64,000 nucleotides of DNA from AP-15 sp963716115 (GTDB taxonomy: Bacteria > Pseudomonadota > Alphaproteobacteria > ATCC43930 > CGMCC-115725): the NCBI GenBank assembly GCA_963716115.1, contig CAVQSZ010000008.1, forward strand, positions 124,001 through 188,000. Direction: 5' to 3'. Numbering within the stretch: the stretch's first letter is position 1; each line of letters opens with the position of its first letter. Both the position numbers and the translations under genes were made by a program. This document shows positions 8,850 to 16,569 of this stretch, one piece after another. The notes under the pieces were generated by a model. That model saw only the letters and a program-made list of their open reading frames with translations. It searched no databases and was not told the DNA's origin.

Positions 8850-9729
8850 TGACGTGGGCCAGCGCCGCCTTCAGGCCCTCGGCGAGCTTCTGGGCGTCGT
8901 CATTGGCCCAGAAATGCATGAAGTAGAGATGCGGCTGATCGTCGAGCATGTGGTTGTGGATCGCGGTGACCTCGATCCCGTGCTCGCGCAGCGCCTTCAG
9001 CACCGGGTTCACCTCGCTCGCGATCAGCACGAAATCGCCGGTGATCGCCGCCTTGCCGCCGCCGGTCGGCTGGAAGTTGATCGCATTGGCCGAGCCCATC
9101 GACGGCGGCACGGCCATGCCGTCATCGGTGACCGCCTCGGCGCGCGGGATGCCGTATTGGTAGACGCCGCCGTTGTTGGCGCCCTTGGCGCCGAGCGTGC
9201 GGTCGAGCGCGGCGGTGTCGAGATCGAGCGGCGGCGGCGCCGCGGCCGGCGCTGCGGCGGCGGATAGCGGGGTCTTGCTTTCGGCGAGCGCGGTATGCAG
9301 CGCCGCCGCCAGCTTCACCGGATCGCCCTGCCCCTCAACGTGCATGTACATCGTGAAGGGCTGATTGCGCAGCAGGTGGTTGTGCAGCGCGGTCACCTCG
9401 ATCCCGGCGGCCGCGAGCTTCGACATGACCGGGTTGACCTCGTCCATGGTCAGCACCAGGTCGCCCATGACCATGCCCCGGTCGCCCATCTTTTCGAAAG
9501 CGAGCCAGCTGCCGAACGCAAAGCCCGGCTTCAATTCGACGCCGTCGAGCACCGCCTTCAGATCGGTGCGCGGCAGGCCGACGCGGTAGACGCCGCCCGC
9601 CGCCGCCGACCCGGCCTTGCCGAGCGCCGCAGCGACCTGCGCCTGCCAGCCGTCATCGGCGGCGACAACCGGGCCGGACATGCCGGCCATCAGAACGGCG
9701 AGCGCCAACCGTCGCAGATGCGGGGTCAT
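8833..9729 (-). CDS. DUF1259 (LppY/LpqO-type) secreted protein with duplicated domain
   Basis: Encodes 298 residues from ATG 9729, behind a strong GGGAGGA. A signal peptide ('LRRLALAVLMAGMSGPVVAA') is followed by two related halves separated by an Ala/Pro linker near residue 155. Each half contains the DUF1259 hallmark: 'ALHNHLLRNQPFTMYMHVEG' in the first and 'AIHNHMLDDQPHLYFMHFW' in the second, with 'VLTMDEVNPVM' paired with 'VLIASEVNPVL'. The function of the family is unknown; the His-rich motif suggests metal or ligand binding. First gene of a leftward three-gene operon. Confidence 0.85.
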   Translation of the reverse strand: MTPHLRRLALAVLMAGMSGPVVAADDGWQAQVAAALGKAGSAAAGGVYRVGLPRTDLKAVLDGVELKPGFAFGSWLAFEKMGDRGMVMGDLVLTMDEVNPVMSKLAAAGIEVTALHNHLLRNQPFTMYMHVEGQGDPVKLAAALHTALAESKTPLSAAAAPAAAPPPLDLDTAALDRTLGAKGANNGGVYQYGIPRAEAVTDDGMAVPPSMGSANAINFQPTGGGKAAITGDFVLIASEVNPVLKALREHGIEVTAIHNHMLDDQPHLYFMHFWANDDAQKLAEGLKAALAHVNVAKS

Positions 9730-10000
9730 CGCAATTCCTCCCTGTCTGCGTCGAGCGGGCCATTCCGCCCGGCGGATATTGAAGCGCGTGTTTGTAAAGA
9801 CGCCCGATCGCCGGCCCGAGACCGGCCGCGGGAAATAAATGACGGCCTCCATCCATGTTCCCGCGCTCCTCGCATGGCGAGTGGCGCAGCGCTTGGACGG
9901 TCGGCCGTCTGACGGGGCGCCTGCCCGGCCCCGAACCCTGATCCTACCCCCTCCCGCGTGGCTCGGCAATCCCGCCGGCGCCGCCTCGCCCGGCGCGTAA
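9730..10000. other. Intergenic region upstream of the ffh promoter
   Basis: This divergent spacer between the DUF1259 gene and ffh contains no supported gene. The region next to 9729 must contain the leftward promoter for the DUF1259 operon, but no convincing -35/-10 pair is visible there. Confidence 0.3.
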
Positions 10001-10029
10001 TTGACACGCGGCGCCGTGGGCGATAGGGT
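10001..10029 (+). promoter_or_regulatory. Sigma-70-type promoter for ffh
   Basis: TTGACA at 10001-10006 and TAGGGT at 10024-10029 are separated by exactly 17 bp. Transcription would start near 10036, leaving a leader of about 105 nt before the ffh start codon. Confidence 0.65.
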
Positions 10030-10077
10030 CCGGCCGCGCTTCCGGGAGGCGCGAGCCGTCCACCGCCGCGCGGTGGC

Positions 10078-10113
10078 CGCCAGTCCGCGAGTGTCGCGCA
10101 CTGGCGCTTTTTG
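10078..10113 (+). terminator. Terminator-like hairpin in the ffh leader
   Basis: Arms 10078-10089 and 10095-10106 pair at 11 of 12 positions around a 5-nt loop, followed by CTTTTTG. It lies between the ffh promoter and its start codon. It could attenuate ffh transcription or end a short RNA of about 75 nt. Confidence 0.55.
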
Positions 10114-10140
10114 TCGCCGCCGGCTATTTCGGGATCAGGC

Positions 10141-11514
10141 ATGTTCGACAGCCTCAGCAACCGCCTCGGCGACGTGTTCGACCGGCTGCGCCGGCACGGC
10201 GCGCTGAGCGAGAACGATGTCGGCGCGGCGCTGCGCGAAATCCGCGTCGCTTTGCTCGAAGCCGACGTGGCGTTGCCGGTGGTCCGCGATTTTGTCGCCG
10301 CGGTGCGGGAAAAGGCGACCGGCCAGGACGTGCTGCGCTCGGTGACGCCGGCGCAGATGGTGGTCAAGATCGTCCACGACCACCTGGTCGAGGTGCTGGG
10401 CGGCGATGCCGGCGACGGACGGGTCGACGGGCTCGACCTCAACGCGCCCTCGCCGGTTGCGGTGATGCTGGTCGGGCTGCAGGGCTCGGGCAAGACCACG
10501 ACCGCGGCCAAGATCGCGCTCCGCCTGAAGACCCGGGGGCGCAAGAAGGTGCTGCTCGCCTCGCTCGACGTGCAGCGCCCGGCCGCACAGGAGCAGCTCG
10601 CCGTGCTCGGCCGCCAGATCGGGGTGGCGAGCCTGCCGATCGTGCCGGGCGAGAAGCCGATCGCGATCACCCGGCGCGCGCTCGAAACCGGCCGCACCGA
10701 GGGCTACGACGTCGTGATCCTCGACACCGCCGGCCGGCTGCACGTCAACGAGGAGCTGATGCTCGAGGTGGCGGCGGTGCGCGAGGCGGCGACCCCGCAC
10801 GAGACGCTGCTCGTCGCCGATGCGATGACCGGGCAGGATGCGGTCAATGTCGCCAAGGCGTTCAGCGAGCGGGTGGGCGTCACCGGGATCGTGCTGACCC
10901 GCGTCGACGGCGACGCGCGCGGCGGCGCGGCGTTGTCGATGCGCGCGATCACCGGCAAGCCGATCGTGCTGATCGGCGCCGGCGAGCGGGTCGAGGCGCT
11001 GGAGCCGTTTCACGCCGAGCGCATCGCCGGGCGCATCCTCGGCATGGGCGATGTCGTGAGCCTGGTCGAGAAGGCGGCCGAGACGGTCGATCGCGACGAG
11101 GCGGAAAAGCTGGCGGCCAAGCTCGAAAAGGGGAATTTCGACCTTGACGACCTTGCCGCCCAGCTGCGCCAGATCGGCAAGATGGGCGGGATGGGCGGCA
11201 TGCTGTCGATGCTGCCCGGCATCGGCCGGATCAAGAAGGAGCTCGACAAGGCCAATATCGACGAGCGCATCCTGCAGCGGCAGCAGGCGATCATCTCGTC
11301 GATGACCAAAAAGGAGCGGCGCAACCCGAAGCTCCTGAACGGGTCGCGCCGGCGGCGGATCGCCTCCGGCTCGGGCACCTCGGTGCCGGAGATCAACCGC
11401 CTCTTGAAGCAGTATCAGGACATGGCCGACATGATGAAGAAGATGAAGAAGCTCGGCCACAAGGGCCTGGCGCGGCACGGGCTCGGCGCGCTGATGCCGG
11501 GTCTTCGCCACTAG
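10141..11514 (+). CDS. ffh: Signal recognition particle protein Ffh
   Basis: Encodes 457 residues. The N domain is followed by the SRP GTPase domain with P-loop 'GLQGSGKTTTAAKIA' near residue 108, 'DVQRPAAQEQL' and 'DTAGRLHVNEE' (G3). The C-terminal M domain has methionine-rich 'GKMGGMGGMLSMLPGIGRIK' and the RNA-binding 'NGSRRRRIASGSG'. Ffh binds 4.5S RNA and signal sequences and delivers nascent chains to FtsY. The codon before the ATG has only a weak ribosome site. It heads the ffh-rpsP-rimM-trmD-rplS group. Confidence 0.98.
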   Translation: MFDSLSNRLGDVFDRLRRHGALSENDVGAALREIRVALLEADVALPVVRDFVAAVREKATGQDVLRSVTPAQMVVKIVHDHLVEVLGGDAGDGRVDGLDLNAPSPVAVMLVGLQGSGKTTTAAKIALRLKTRGRKKVLLASLDVQRPAAQEQLAVLGRQIGVASLPIVPGEKPIAITRRALETGRTEGYDVVILDTAGRLHVNEELMLEVAAVREAATPHETLLVADAMTGQDAVNVAKAFSERVGVTGIVLTRVDGDARGGAALSMRAITGKPIVLIGAGERVEALEPFHAERIAGRILGMGDVVSLVEKAAETVDRDEAEKLAAKLEKGNFDLDDLAAQLRQIGKMGGMGGMLSMLPGIGRIKKELDKANIDERILQRQQAIISSMTKKERRNPKLLNGSRRRRIASGSGTSVPEINRLLKQYQDMADMMKKMKKLGHKGLARHGLGALMPGLRH

Positions 11515-11568
11515 TGCGCAGGCGCAACCACATGATCCTACAGGGCTTTTCCAATCGAGGATAACCGC

Positions 11569-11928
11569 ATGCCGTTGAAGATCCGCCTCGCCCGCGGCGG
11601 GGCCAAGAAGCGGCCCTATTACTCAATCGTCGTCGCCAACTCGCGCAGCCCGCGCGACGGGCGCTTTATCGAGCGGGTCGGGACCTACAACCCGATGCTC
11701 GACCGCAGTCATGCCGACCGCGTCACGCTCAAACCCGAGCGCATCCAGCACTGGCTCGGCGTCGGGGCGTTGCCGACCGACCGCGTCGCCCGTTTTCTCG
11801 GCGACGCCGGGCTGATCGAAAAGCCGCCGATGCGCGAGACGCCGGTCAAATCGGCCCCGAAGGCCAAGGCGCAGGAGCGCGCCAAGGCCGCCGCCGAGGC
11901 GGCAGGCGCCGCCGCCGGCCCGGGTTGA
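11569..11928 (+). CDS. rpsP: 30S ribosomal protein S16
   Basis: Encodes 119 residues, starting at ATG 11569 after GAGGATAA. The conserved S16 core 'KIRLARGGAKKRPYYSIVVA' opens the protein, followed by 'GRFIERVGTYNPM' and 'RIQHWLGVGALPTDRVARFL'. The last 40 residues are a Lys/Ala-rich tail often seen in alphaproteobacterial S16. It assembles into the 30S body. Its place between ffh and rimM is the conserved order. Confidence 0.98.
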   Translation: MPLKIRLARGGAKKRPYYSIVVANSRSPRDGRFIERVGTYNPMLDRSHADRVTLKPERIQHWLGVGALPTDRVARFLGDAGLIEKPPMRETPVKSAPKAKAQERAKAAAEAAGAAAGPG

Positions 11929-11956
11929 GGCGGCGCGCGGCGGTTGGGCGCCGGCC

Positions 11957-12529
11957 ATGGCCGAGGCGGCAAGGCAGGTTTGCGTCGGGGTCGTCACCGG
12001 CCCGCACGGGGTGACCGGCGCGGTGCGGGTCAAGAGCTTTACCGCGCAACCTGAGGACATCGCCGCCTATGGCCCGCTTGCCGACGAGAACGGCCGGCAG
12101 TCCTTCGAGCTGCGCCTGGTCGGCGCGGCCAAGGGCGTGCTGATCGCGCGGATCTCGGGCGTCGCGGACCGCAACCGGGCCGAAGGGCTGCGTGGGCTGC
12201 GGCTCTACCTGCCGCGCTCGGCCCTGCCGCCGCCCGAAGAGGAAGAGTACTACCACGCCGATCTGATCGGGCTCGAGGCGGTGCTGCGTGACGGGACGCC
12301 GGTTGGGCGGGTGCGCGCGGTCCACGATTTCGGCGCCGGCGACACCCTGGAGGTGGACCGCCCGGTCGGGCCGCCGGCGATGGTGCCGTTCACCCGCGCC
12401 GTGGTCCCGGTCGTCGACCTCGAAGCCGGCCGGCTGGTGATCGAGCCGGTGCCGGGCCTGCTCGAGCCGGTGGCGCGCGAGGCGGCAACGCGCGAGGCGG
12501 GGGCGCGCGAAGCCGGGTCGCCGGCATGA
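11957..12529 (+). CDS. rimM: 16S rRNA processing protein RimM
   Basis: Encodes 190 residues. The N-terminal RimM domain begins 'VCVGVVTGPHGVTGAVRVKS'. The C-terminal PRC-barrel begins at 'EEEEYYHADLIGLEAV' and ends with 'MVPFTRAVVPVVDLEAGRLV'. RimM binds S19 and helps mature the 30S head. The last 25 residues contain an REAGAREAG-like direct repeat of low complexity. Its stop overlaps the trmD start (ATGA). Confidence 0.96.
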   Translation: MAEAARQVCVGVVTGPHGVTGAVRVKSFTAQPEDIAAYGPLADENGRQSFELRLVGAAKGVLIARISGVADRNRAEGLRGLRLYLPRSALPPPEEEEYYHADLIGLEAVLRDGTPVGRVRAVHDFGAGDTLEVDRPVGPPAMVPFTRAVVPVVDLEAGRLVIEPVPGLLEPVAREAATREAGAREAGSPA

Positions 12530-13237
12530 CCTGGCGCGCGACCGTGCTGACGATCTTTCCCGAGATGCTGCCGGGCCCGCTCGCCTGTTCGCTCGCCGGC
12601 AAGGCGCTGACCGCCGGTCTGTGGCGCCTCGACACGGTGGACATCCGCAGCTTCGCGCGCGATAAGCACCGCTCGGTCGACGACGCGCCGTTCGGCGGCG
12701 GTCCCGGCATGGTGATGCGGCCGGACGTGCTCGACGCGGCGATCGCGGGCGCCGAGGGGGTCGGGCCGCTGATGCTGCTGTCGCCGCGCGGCTGCCGGCT
12801 CGACCAGGAGCGGGTCCGCGATGCTCGCCGCCGGCGCCGGGGTGACGTTGATCTGCGGCCGTTTCGAGGGCGTCGACGAGCGGGTGCTGGAGGCGCGCGC
12901 GATCGAGGAGCTGAGCCTCGGCGATTTTGTGCTGTCTGGCGGCGAGCCCGCGGCGATCGCGCTGATCGACGCCTGCGTGCGGCTCTTGCCCGGCGTCGTC
13001 GGTGGCGCCGAGACCCTGGCCGAGGAGAGCTTCGCCGAGAGCCTGCTCGAATACCCGCAATACACCCGGCCGCAGCTGTGGCAGGGCCGCGCGGTGCCGG
13101 AGGCGCTGGTGTCGGGCGACCATGCGCGCATCCGCCGCTGGCGCCGGGAAGCGGCCGAGCGGCTGACGCGCGAGCGCCGGACGGATTTGTGGCGGCGCCA
13201 TCTGGCGGCGCGGGCCGCGGCCGAAATCGAGAGGTGA
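12526..13237 (+). CDS. trmD: tRNA (guanine37-N1)-methyltransferase TrmD, frameshifted as sequenced
   Basis: The first part (12526 to about 12818) gives 'VLTIFPEMLPGPLACSLAGK' and the knot-fold 'DDAPFGGGPGMVMRPDV'. The rest is one frame over, from about 12821: 'LICGRFEGVDERVLEARAIE', 'LGDFVLSGGEPAA' and 'LEYPQYTRPQLWQG'. The gene is 712 nt; removing one base near 12815-12822 gives exactly 237 codons, the family length. The enzyme makes m1G37 in tRNAs and is normally essential, so a consensus error is more likely than loss. Confidence 0.93.
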
Positions 13238-13241
13238 GACG

Positions 13242-13658
13242 ATGAATCTTTTGCAGCAATTGGACCACGAGCAGGTCGAGCGGCTCGCCGCCGAGCGGCC
13301 GACCCCGAAATTCGACCCCGGCGACACGGTCCGGGTCAGCGTCAAGGTCGTCGAGGGCGAGCGCGAGCGGGTTCAGGCCTTCGAGGGCGTGTGCATCGCC
13401 CGCAAGAACGCCGGGATCAACTCCAACTTCACCTTGCGCAAGATCTCCTACGGCGAGGGCGTCGAGCGCGTCTTCCCACTCTATTCGCCGCGGATCACCG
13501 CGATCGAGGTGGTGCGCCGCGGCGTCGTCCGCCGGGCCAAGCTCTATTATCTGCGCGGCCGCACCGGCAAGGCGGCGCGCATCGCCGAGCGCGCCCGCGA
13601 CAGCGTGCGGCGCGAGAACCCCCGCTCGCCGGCAAAGCCCGCCGCCCGCGAAACCTGA
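13242..13658 (+). CDS. rplS: 50S ribosomal protein L19
   Basis: Encodes 138 residues from ATG 13242, 4 nt after trmD and with GAGGTGAG upstream. The L19 signature is complete: 'FDPGDTVRVSVKVVEGERER', 'FEGVCIARKNAGINSNFTLR' and 'VERVFPLYSPRITAIEVVRR'. The protein lies at the 30S-50S interface. A basic tail of about 25 residues extends beyond the usual end. Confidence 0.98.
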   Translation: MNLLQQLDHEQVERLAAERPTPKFDPGDTVRVSVKVVEGERERVQAFEGVCIARKNAGINSNFTLRKISYGEGVERVFPLYSPRITAIEVVRRGVVRRAKLYYLRGRTGKAARIAERARDSVRRENPRSPAKPAARET

Positions 13659-13675
13659 CCGATCGGAGCCAAAGC

Positions 13676-15091
13676 ATGGCCGCGCCGCGCACCCTGTTCG
13701 ACAAGATCTGGGACAATCACGTCATCGCCCCGCAGGGCGAAGGCACCTACCTGATCTATATCGACCTGCATTTGATCCACGAGGTGACGACGCCGCAGGC
13801 CTTCGAGGGGCTGAAGCTCGCCGGGCGCAAGGTCCGCCGCCCCGACGCGACGATGGCGGTCGCCGACCACAACATCCCGACCACCAACCGCAGCGCCGGC
13901 GCCGCCGGCATCGACGAGCCCGATTCGAAGCTGCAGGTCGACACGCTCGAGCGCAATGTGAAGGAGTTCGGCGTTCCGTATTTCCCGATCACCAGCATCG
14001 ACCAGGGCATCGTCCACATCATCGGGCCGGAGCAGGGCCTCTCCCAGCCCGGCATGACGATCGTCTGCGGCGACAGCCACACCGCGACCCATGGCGCGAT
14101 GGGCGCGCTCGCCTTCGGCATCGGCACCTCGGAGGTCGAGCACGTGCTGGCGACCCAGACCTTGATCCAGGCCCCGGCCAAGAACATGCTGATCGAGGTC
14201 AACGGCGCGCTCGGCGCCGGGGTCAGCCCGAAGGACGTCATTCTGGCGATCATCGCCAAGATCGGCACCGCCGGCGGCACCGGGCACGTCTTCGAATACG
14301 CCGGCAGCACCTTCCGCGAGATGTCGATGGAAGGCCGCATGACGGTCTGCAACATGTCGATCGAGGCGGGTGCGCGCGCCGGGCTCGTCGCCCCCGACGA
14401 GAAGACCATCGCCTATGTCATGGGCCGGCCCTATGCGCCCAAGGGCGCCGCCTGGGAGCAGGCCGCCGCCTATTGGCGCACCCTGCCCTCGGACCCCGGC
14501 GCGAGGTTCGACAAGGAGGCCCATCTCGCCGCCGCCGACATAGCGCCCCACGTCACCTGGGGCACCAACCCCGAGCAGGCCGCGCCGATCACCGGCCGCG
14601 TCCCCGACCCGGCGCAAATCGACGACCCGCTGAAGCGGGCGGCGATGGAGCGCTCGCTGCAATACATGCAGCTGAAGCCGAACACGCTGTTGACCGATGT
14701 GCCGGTCGAGCGGGTGTTCATCGGCTCATGCACCAACAGTCGGATCGAAGATCTGCGCGCCGCCGCGGCGATCGCCAAGGGCCGCAAAGTGGCCGACGGC
14801 GTAGTTGCATTGGTCGTGCCGGGCTCCGGCCACGTCAAGCACCAGGCCGAGGAGGAGGGTCTCGACCGGATCTTTCTCGAAGCGGGCTTCCAGTGGCGCG
14901 ACGCCGGCTGCTCGATGTGCATGTCGATGAACAACGACAAGGCGATGCACGGCGAGCGCGTGGCCTCGACCTCGAACCGCAATTTCGAAGGCCGCCAGGG
15001 CAAGAACGCCAAGACCCACCTGATGGGCCCGGCCATGGCCGCCGCCGCCGCAATCACCGGCAAGCTGACCGACGTGCGGCAGTTGGGGTGA
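13676..15091 (+). CDS. leuC: 3-isopropylmalate dehydratase large subunit
   Basis: Encodes 471 residues from ATG 13676. It is an aconitase-family enzyme with the [4Fe-4S] ligands in place: 'VFIGSCTNSRIEDL' near residue 346 and 'AGCSMCMSMNNDK' near 410. The N-terminal 'TLFDKIWDNHVI' and 'VADHNIPTTNR' are typical of LeuC. With LeuD it converts 2- to 3-isopropylmalate in leucine synthesis. Unusually, leuD does not follow directly: an 844-bp insert intervenes. Confidence 0.98.
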   Translation: MAAPRTLFDKIWDNHVIAPQGEGTYLIYIDLHLIHEVTTPQAFEGLKLAGRKVRRPDATMAVADHNIPTTNRSAGAAGIDEPDSKLQVDTLERNVKEFGVPYFPITSIDQGIVHIIGPEQGLSQPGMTIVCGDSHTATHGAMGALAFGIGTSEVEHVLATQTLIQAPAKNMLIEVNGALGAGVSPKDVILAIIAKIGTAGGTGHVFEYAGSTFREMSMEGRMTVCNMSIEAGARAGLVAPDEKTIAYVMGRPYAPKGAAWEQAAAYWRTLPSDPGARFDKEAHLAAADIAPHVTWGTNPEQAAPITGRVPDPAQIDDPLKRAAMERSLQYMQLKPNTLLTDVPVERVFIGSCTNSRIEDLRAAAAIAKGRKVADGVVALVVPGSGHVKHQAEEEGLDRIFLEAGFQWRDAGCSMCMSMNNDKAMHGERVASTSNRNFEGRQGKNAKTHLMGPAMAAAAAITGKLTDVRQLG

Positions 15092-15208
15092 CGGTTGCAC
15101 TATGGCATTCGTGCGGCGCTGGTCTGGGTGCTCTTACTTGGCATTACCGCGCCTGCTGTGGCGGCGCAAGACCGATTATGAGACCTAGCGATAACCCGAA
15201 CGGCCAGA

Positions 15209-15474
15209 ATGCCGCCCAACGAGAGTATCAGGCCGCCACTGCGGCGCATTCACCAGAGCATTTACGAGCGAGACGGGGATGCGCGTAAGAGCCTGGAGTA
15301 CCATAGAACGAGGACGACCGAAGAGATTGTGGAATCCTGCGGCCCGGGCCTCGCACGCGGTCGCCGCTTACCGTCACGCGGGATGGACGGGTGTATCAGG
15401 GAAATACGCGGATCAAGGTGCTAGAGGAGCGAGGCTATCCAGTGAACGATTTGCCGCAGGAACTCCTGGAATGA
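15209..15474 (+). pseudogene. Small ParB/RHS-like 'NTRIKVL' domain protein, one frameshift
   Basis: The first part reads 'SIYERDGDARKSLEYHRTRT' then TEEIVES. After a single missing C near 15333-15335 it continues in another frame as 'RSPLTVTRDGRVYQGNTRIK' then VLEERGYPVNDLP. Restoring one base gives exactly 89 codons (88 residues). The pattern (S.E...RTTEEI..SLRPG...PL.V..DG...GNTRIK.L.ERG) matches small ParB-superfamily-like domains found in effector and toxin contexts; activity is unproven. Its stop overlaps the start of the next gene (ATGA). Just upstream, 15095-15181 encodes a 28-residue signal-peptide-like stretch ending in TGA in the same frame, so a secreted ancestor is possible. Confidence 0.5.
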
Positions 15475-15920
15475 GCACACACCAAAGCGATCGCCTGATG
15501 CTGCGGGGACCAAAGGTTCAATATAGCAGTGGCAAAGTCGTGATCCCACGTCCCTTCGATCTTGAAGACGTGCTGGCCGAGTATGTGCGGTTGCCTGAAG
15601 ACGAACGTAGGGCCTTCCTCAGCGCCTTCTCCCACAGCCTTACCGTCGACATGCGAGTGGCGTTGCTCGACCGGCCTATCTCCGAGGCCGACGCCAACCG
15701 GGCTTGGCAGCTAAACGAGTGGCTTCACCATCTCACGAGTTGCTTCAGTCCTCGATCCACGTGGGGGACCGCGGGCGAGGCGGAGTTGATCAGGAATATC
15801 GCCATGGGCTCATTCCAGCTCGGCCTCGACGCCGCGGTCGGCCGCGCCGTCGCCACCGCCGCCGGAAACACCGGCATGTCTGCCATGTCTGCAAAGAAGC
15901 CTGCGGCCGCTCAGGGCTAA
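15471..15920 (+). CDS. Unrecognised small protein coupled to the ParB-like gene
   Basis: Encodes 149 residues from ATG 15471, which overlaps the stop of the preceding gene by ATGA. I do not recognise the family. The body is helical-looking with 'RPFDLEDVLAEYVRLPEDER', 'ANRAWQLNEWLHHLTSC' and a hydrophobic Ala/Gly-rich region near residues 115-135. The end is low-complexity. By position and coupling it could be an immunity or antitoxin partner, or simply a co-mobilised gene. It lies just 15 bp before leuD. Confidence 0.55.
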   Translation: MSTHQSDRLMLRGPKVQYSSGKVVIPRPFDLEDVLAEYVRLPEDERRAFLSAFSHSLTVDMRVALLDRPISEADANRAWQLNEWLHHLTSCFSPRSTWGTAGEAELIRNIAMGSFQLGLDAAVGRAVATAAGNTGMSAMSAKKPAAAQG

Positions 15921-15935
15921 TCAGGAGAACGCTCA

Positions 15936-16565
15936 ATGGATAAATTCACCACCTTGACCGGGGTCGCGGCGCCGCTGCCGATCATCAACCTCGACACCGA
16001 CAAGATCTTTCCGGCGATCTATCTGAAGACGATCAAGCGGACCGGCCTCGCGCAATGGCTGTTCCAGGAGATCCGCTTTCGCGCCGACGGGTCGGAGAAC
16101 CCGGATTTCGTCCTGAACCAGGCTCCCTATCGCAACGCCAGGATCCTGATCGGTGCCGACAATTTCGGCTGCGGCTCGAGCCGCGAGCACGCGCCCTGGG
16201 CGCTCCTCGATTTCGGCATCCGCTGCGTCGTCGCGCCGAGCTTCGCCGACATCTTCTACAACAACTGCTTCAAGAACGGCATCCTGCCGATCGCGCTCCC
16301 CAAGGAAATCTGCGACGAGCTGATGGAAGACGCCAAGAAGGGCGCCAACGCGGTCATGACGATCGATCTCGAATCTCAGACGGTCTCCCGCCCCGACGGC
16401 GAAAAGGTGCATTTCGAGCTCAACGCCTTCCGCAAGCATTGCCTCCTGAACGGGCTCGACGACATCGGACTGACCGAGCAGAAGACCTCGGACATCGCCG
16501 CCTACGAGGCCAAGGCGCGGCTCGCGCGGCCGTGGCAGTTCGGCATGACAGAGCGCGGGGCTTGA
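15936..16565 (+). CDS. leuD: 3-isopropylmalate dehydratase small subunit
   Basis: Encodes 209 residues from ATG 15936, with AGGAGA 9 nt upstream. The swivel domain is typical: 'LDTDKIFPAIYLKTIKRTGL' and the substrate loop 'FGCGSSREHAPWALLDFGIR' near residue 75. It partners LeuC. Because the inserted module ends 15 bp upstream, leuD is probably still transcribed through it from leuC. Confidence 0.97.
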   Translation: MDKFTTLTGVAAPLPIINLDTDKIFPAIYLKTIKRTGLAQWLFQEIRFRADGSENPDFVLNQAPYRNARILIGADNFGCGSSREHAPWALLDFGIRCVVAPSFADIFYNNCFKNGILPIALPKEICDELMEDAKKGANAVMTIDLESQTVSRPDGEKVHFELNAFRKHCLLNGLDDIGLTEQKTSDIAAYEAKARLARPWQFGMTERGA

Positions 16566-16569
16566 GCCC

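Noticed and set aside
12815..12822. Programmed +1 frameshifting in trmD
   Set aside because: No slippery site or downstream structure was evident, and similar single-base shifts occur in several other conserved genes, so a sequence error is simpler.
15095..15181. A 28-codon signal-peptide-like frame from TTG 15095
   Set aside because: It ends at TGA before any mature domain and has no clear ribosome site; mentioned only as possible ancestry of the ParB-like gene.
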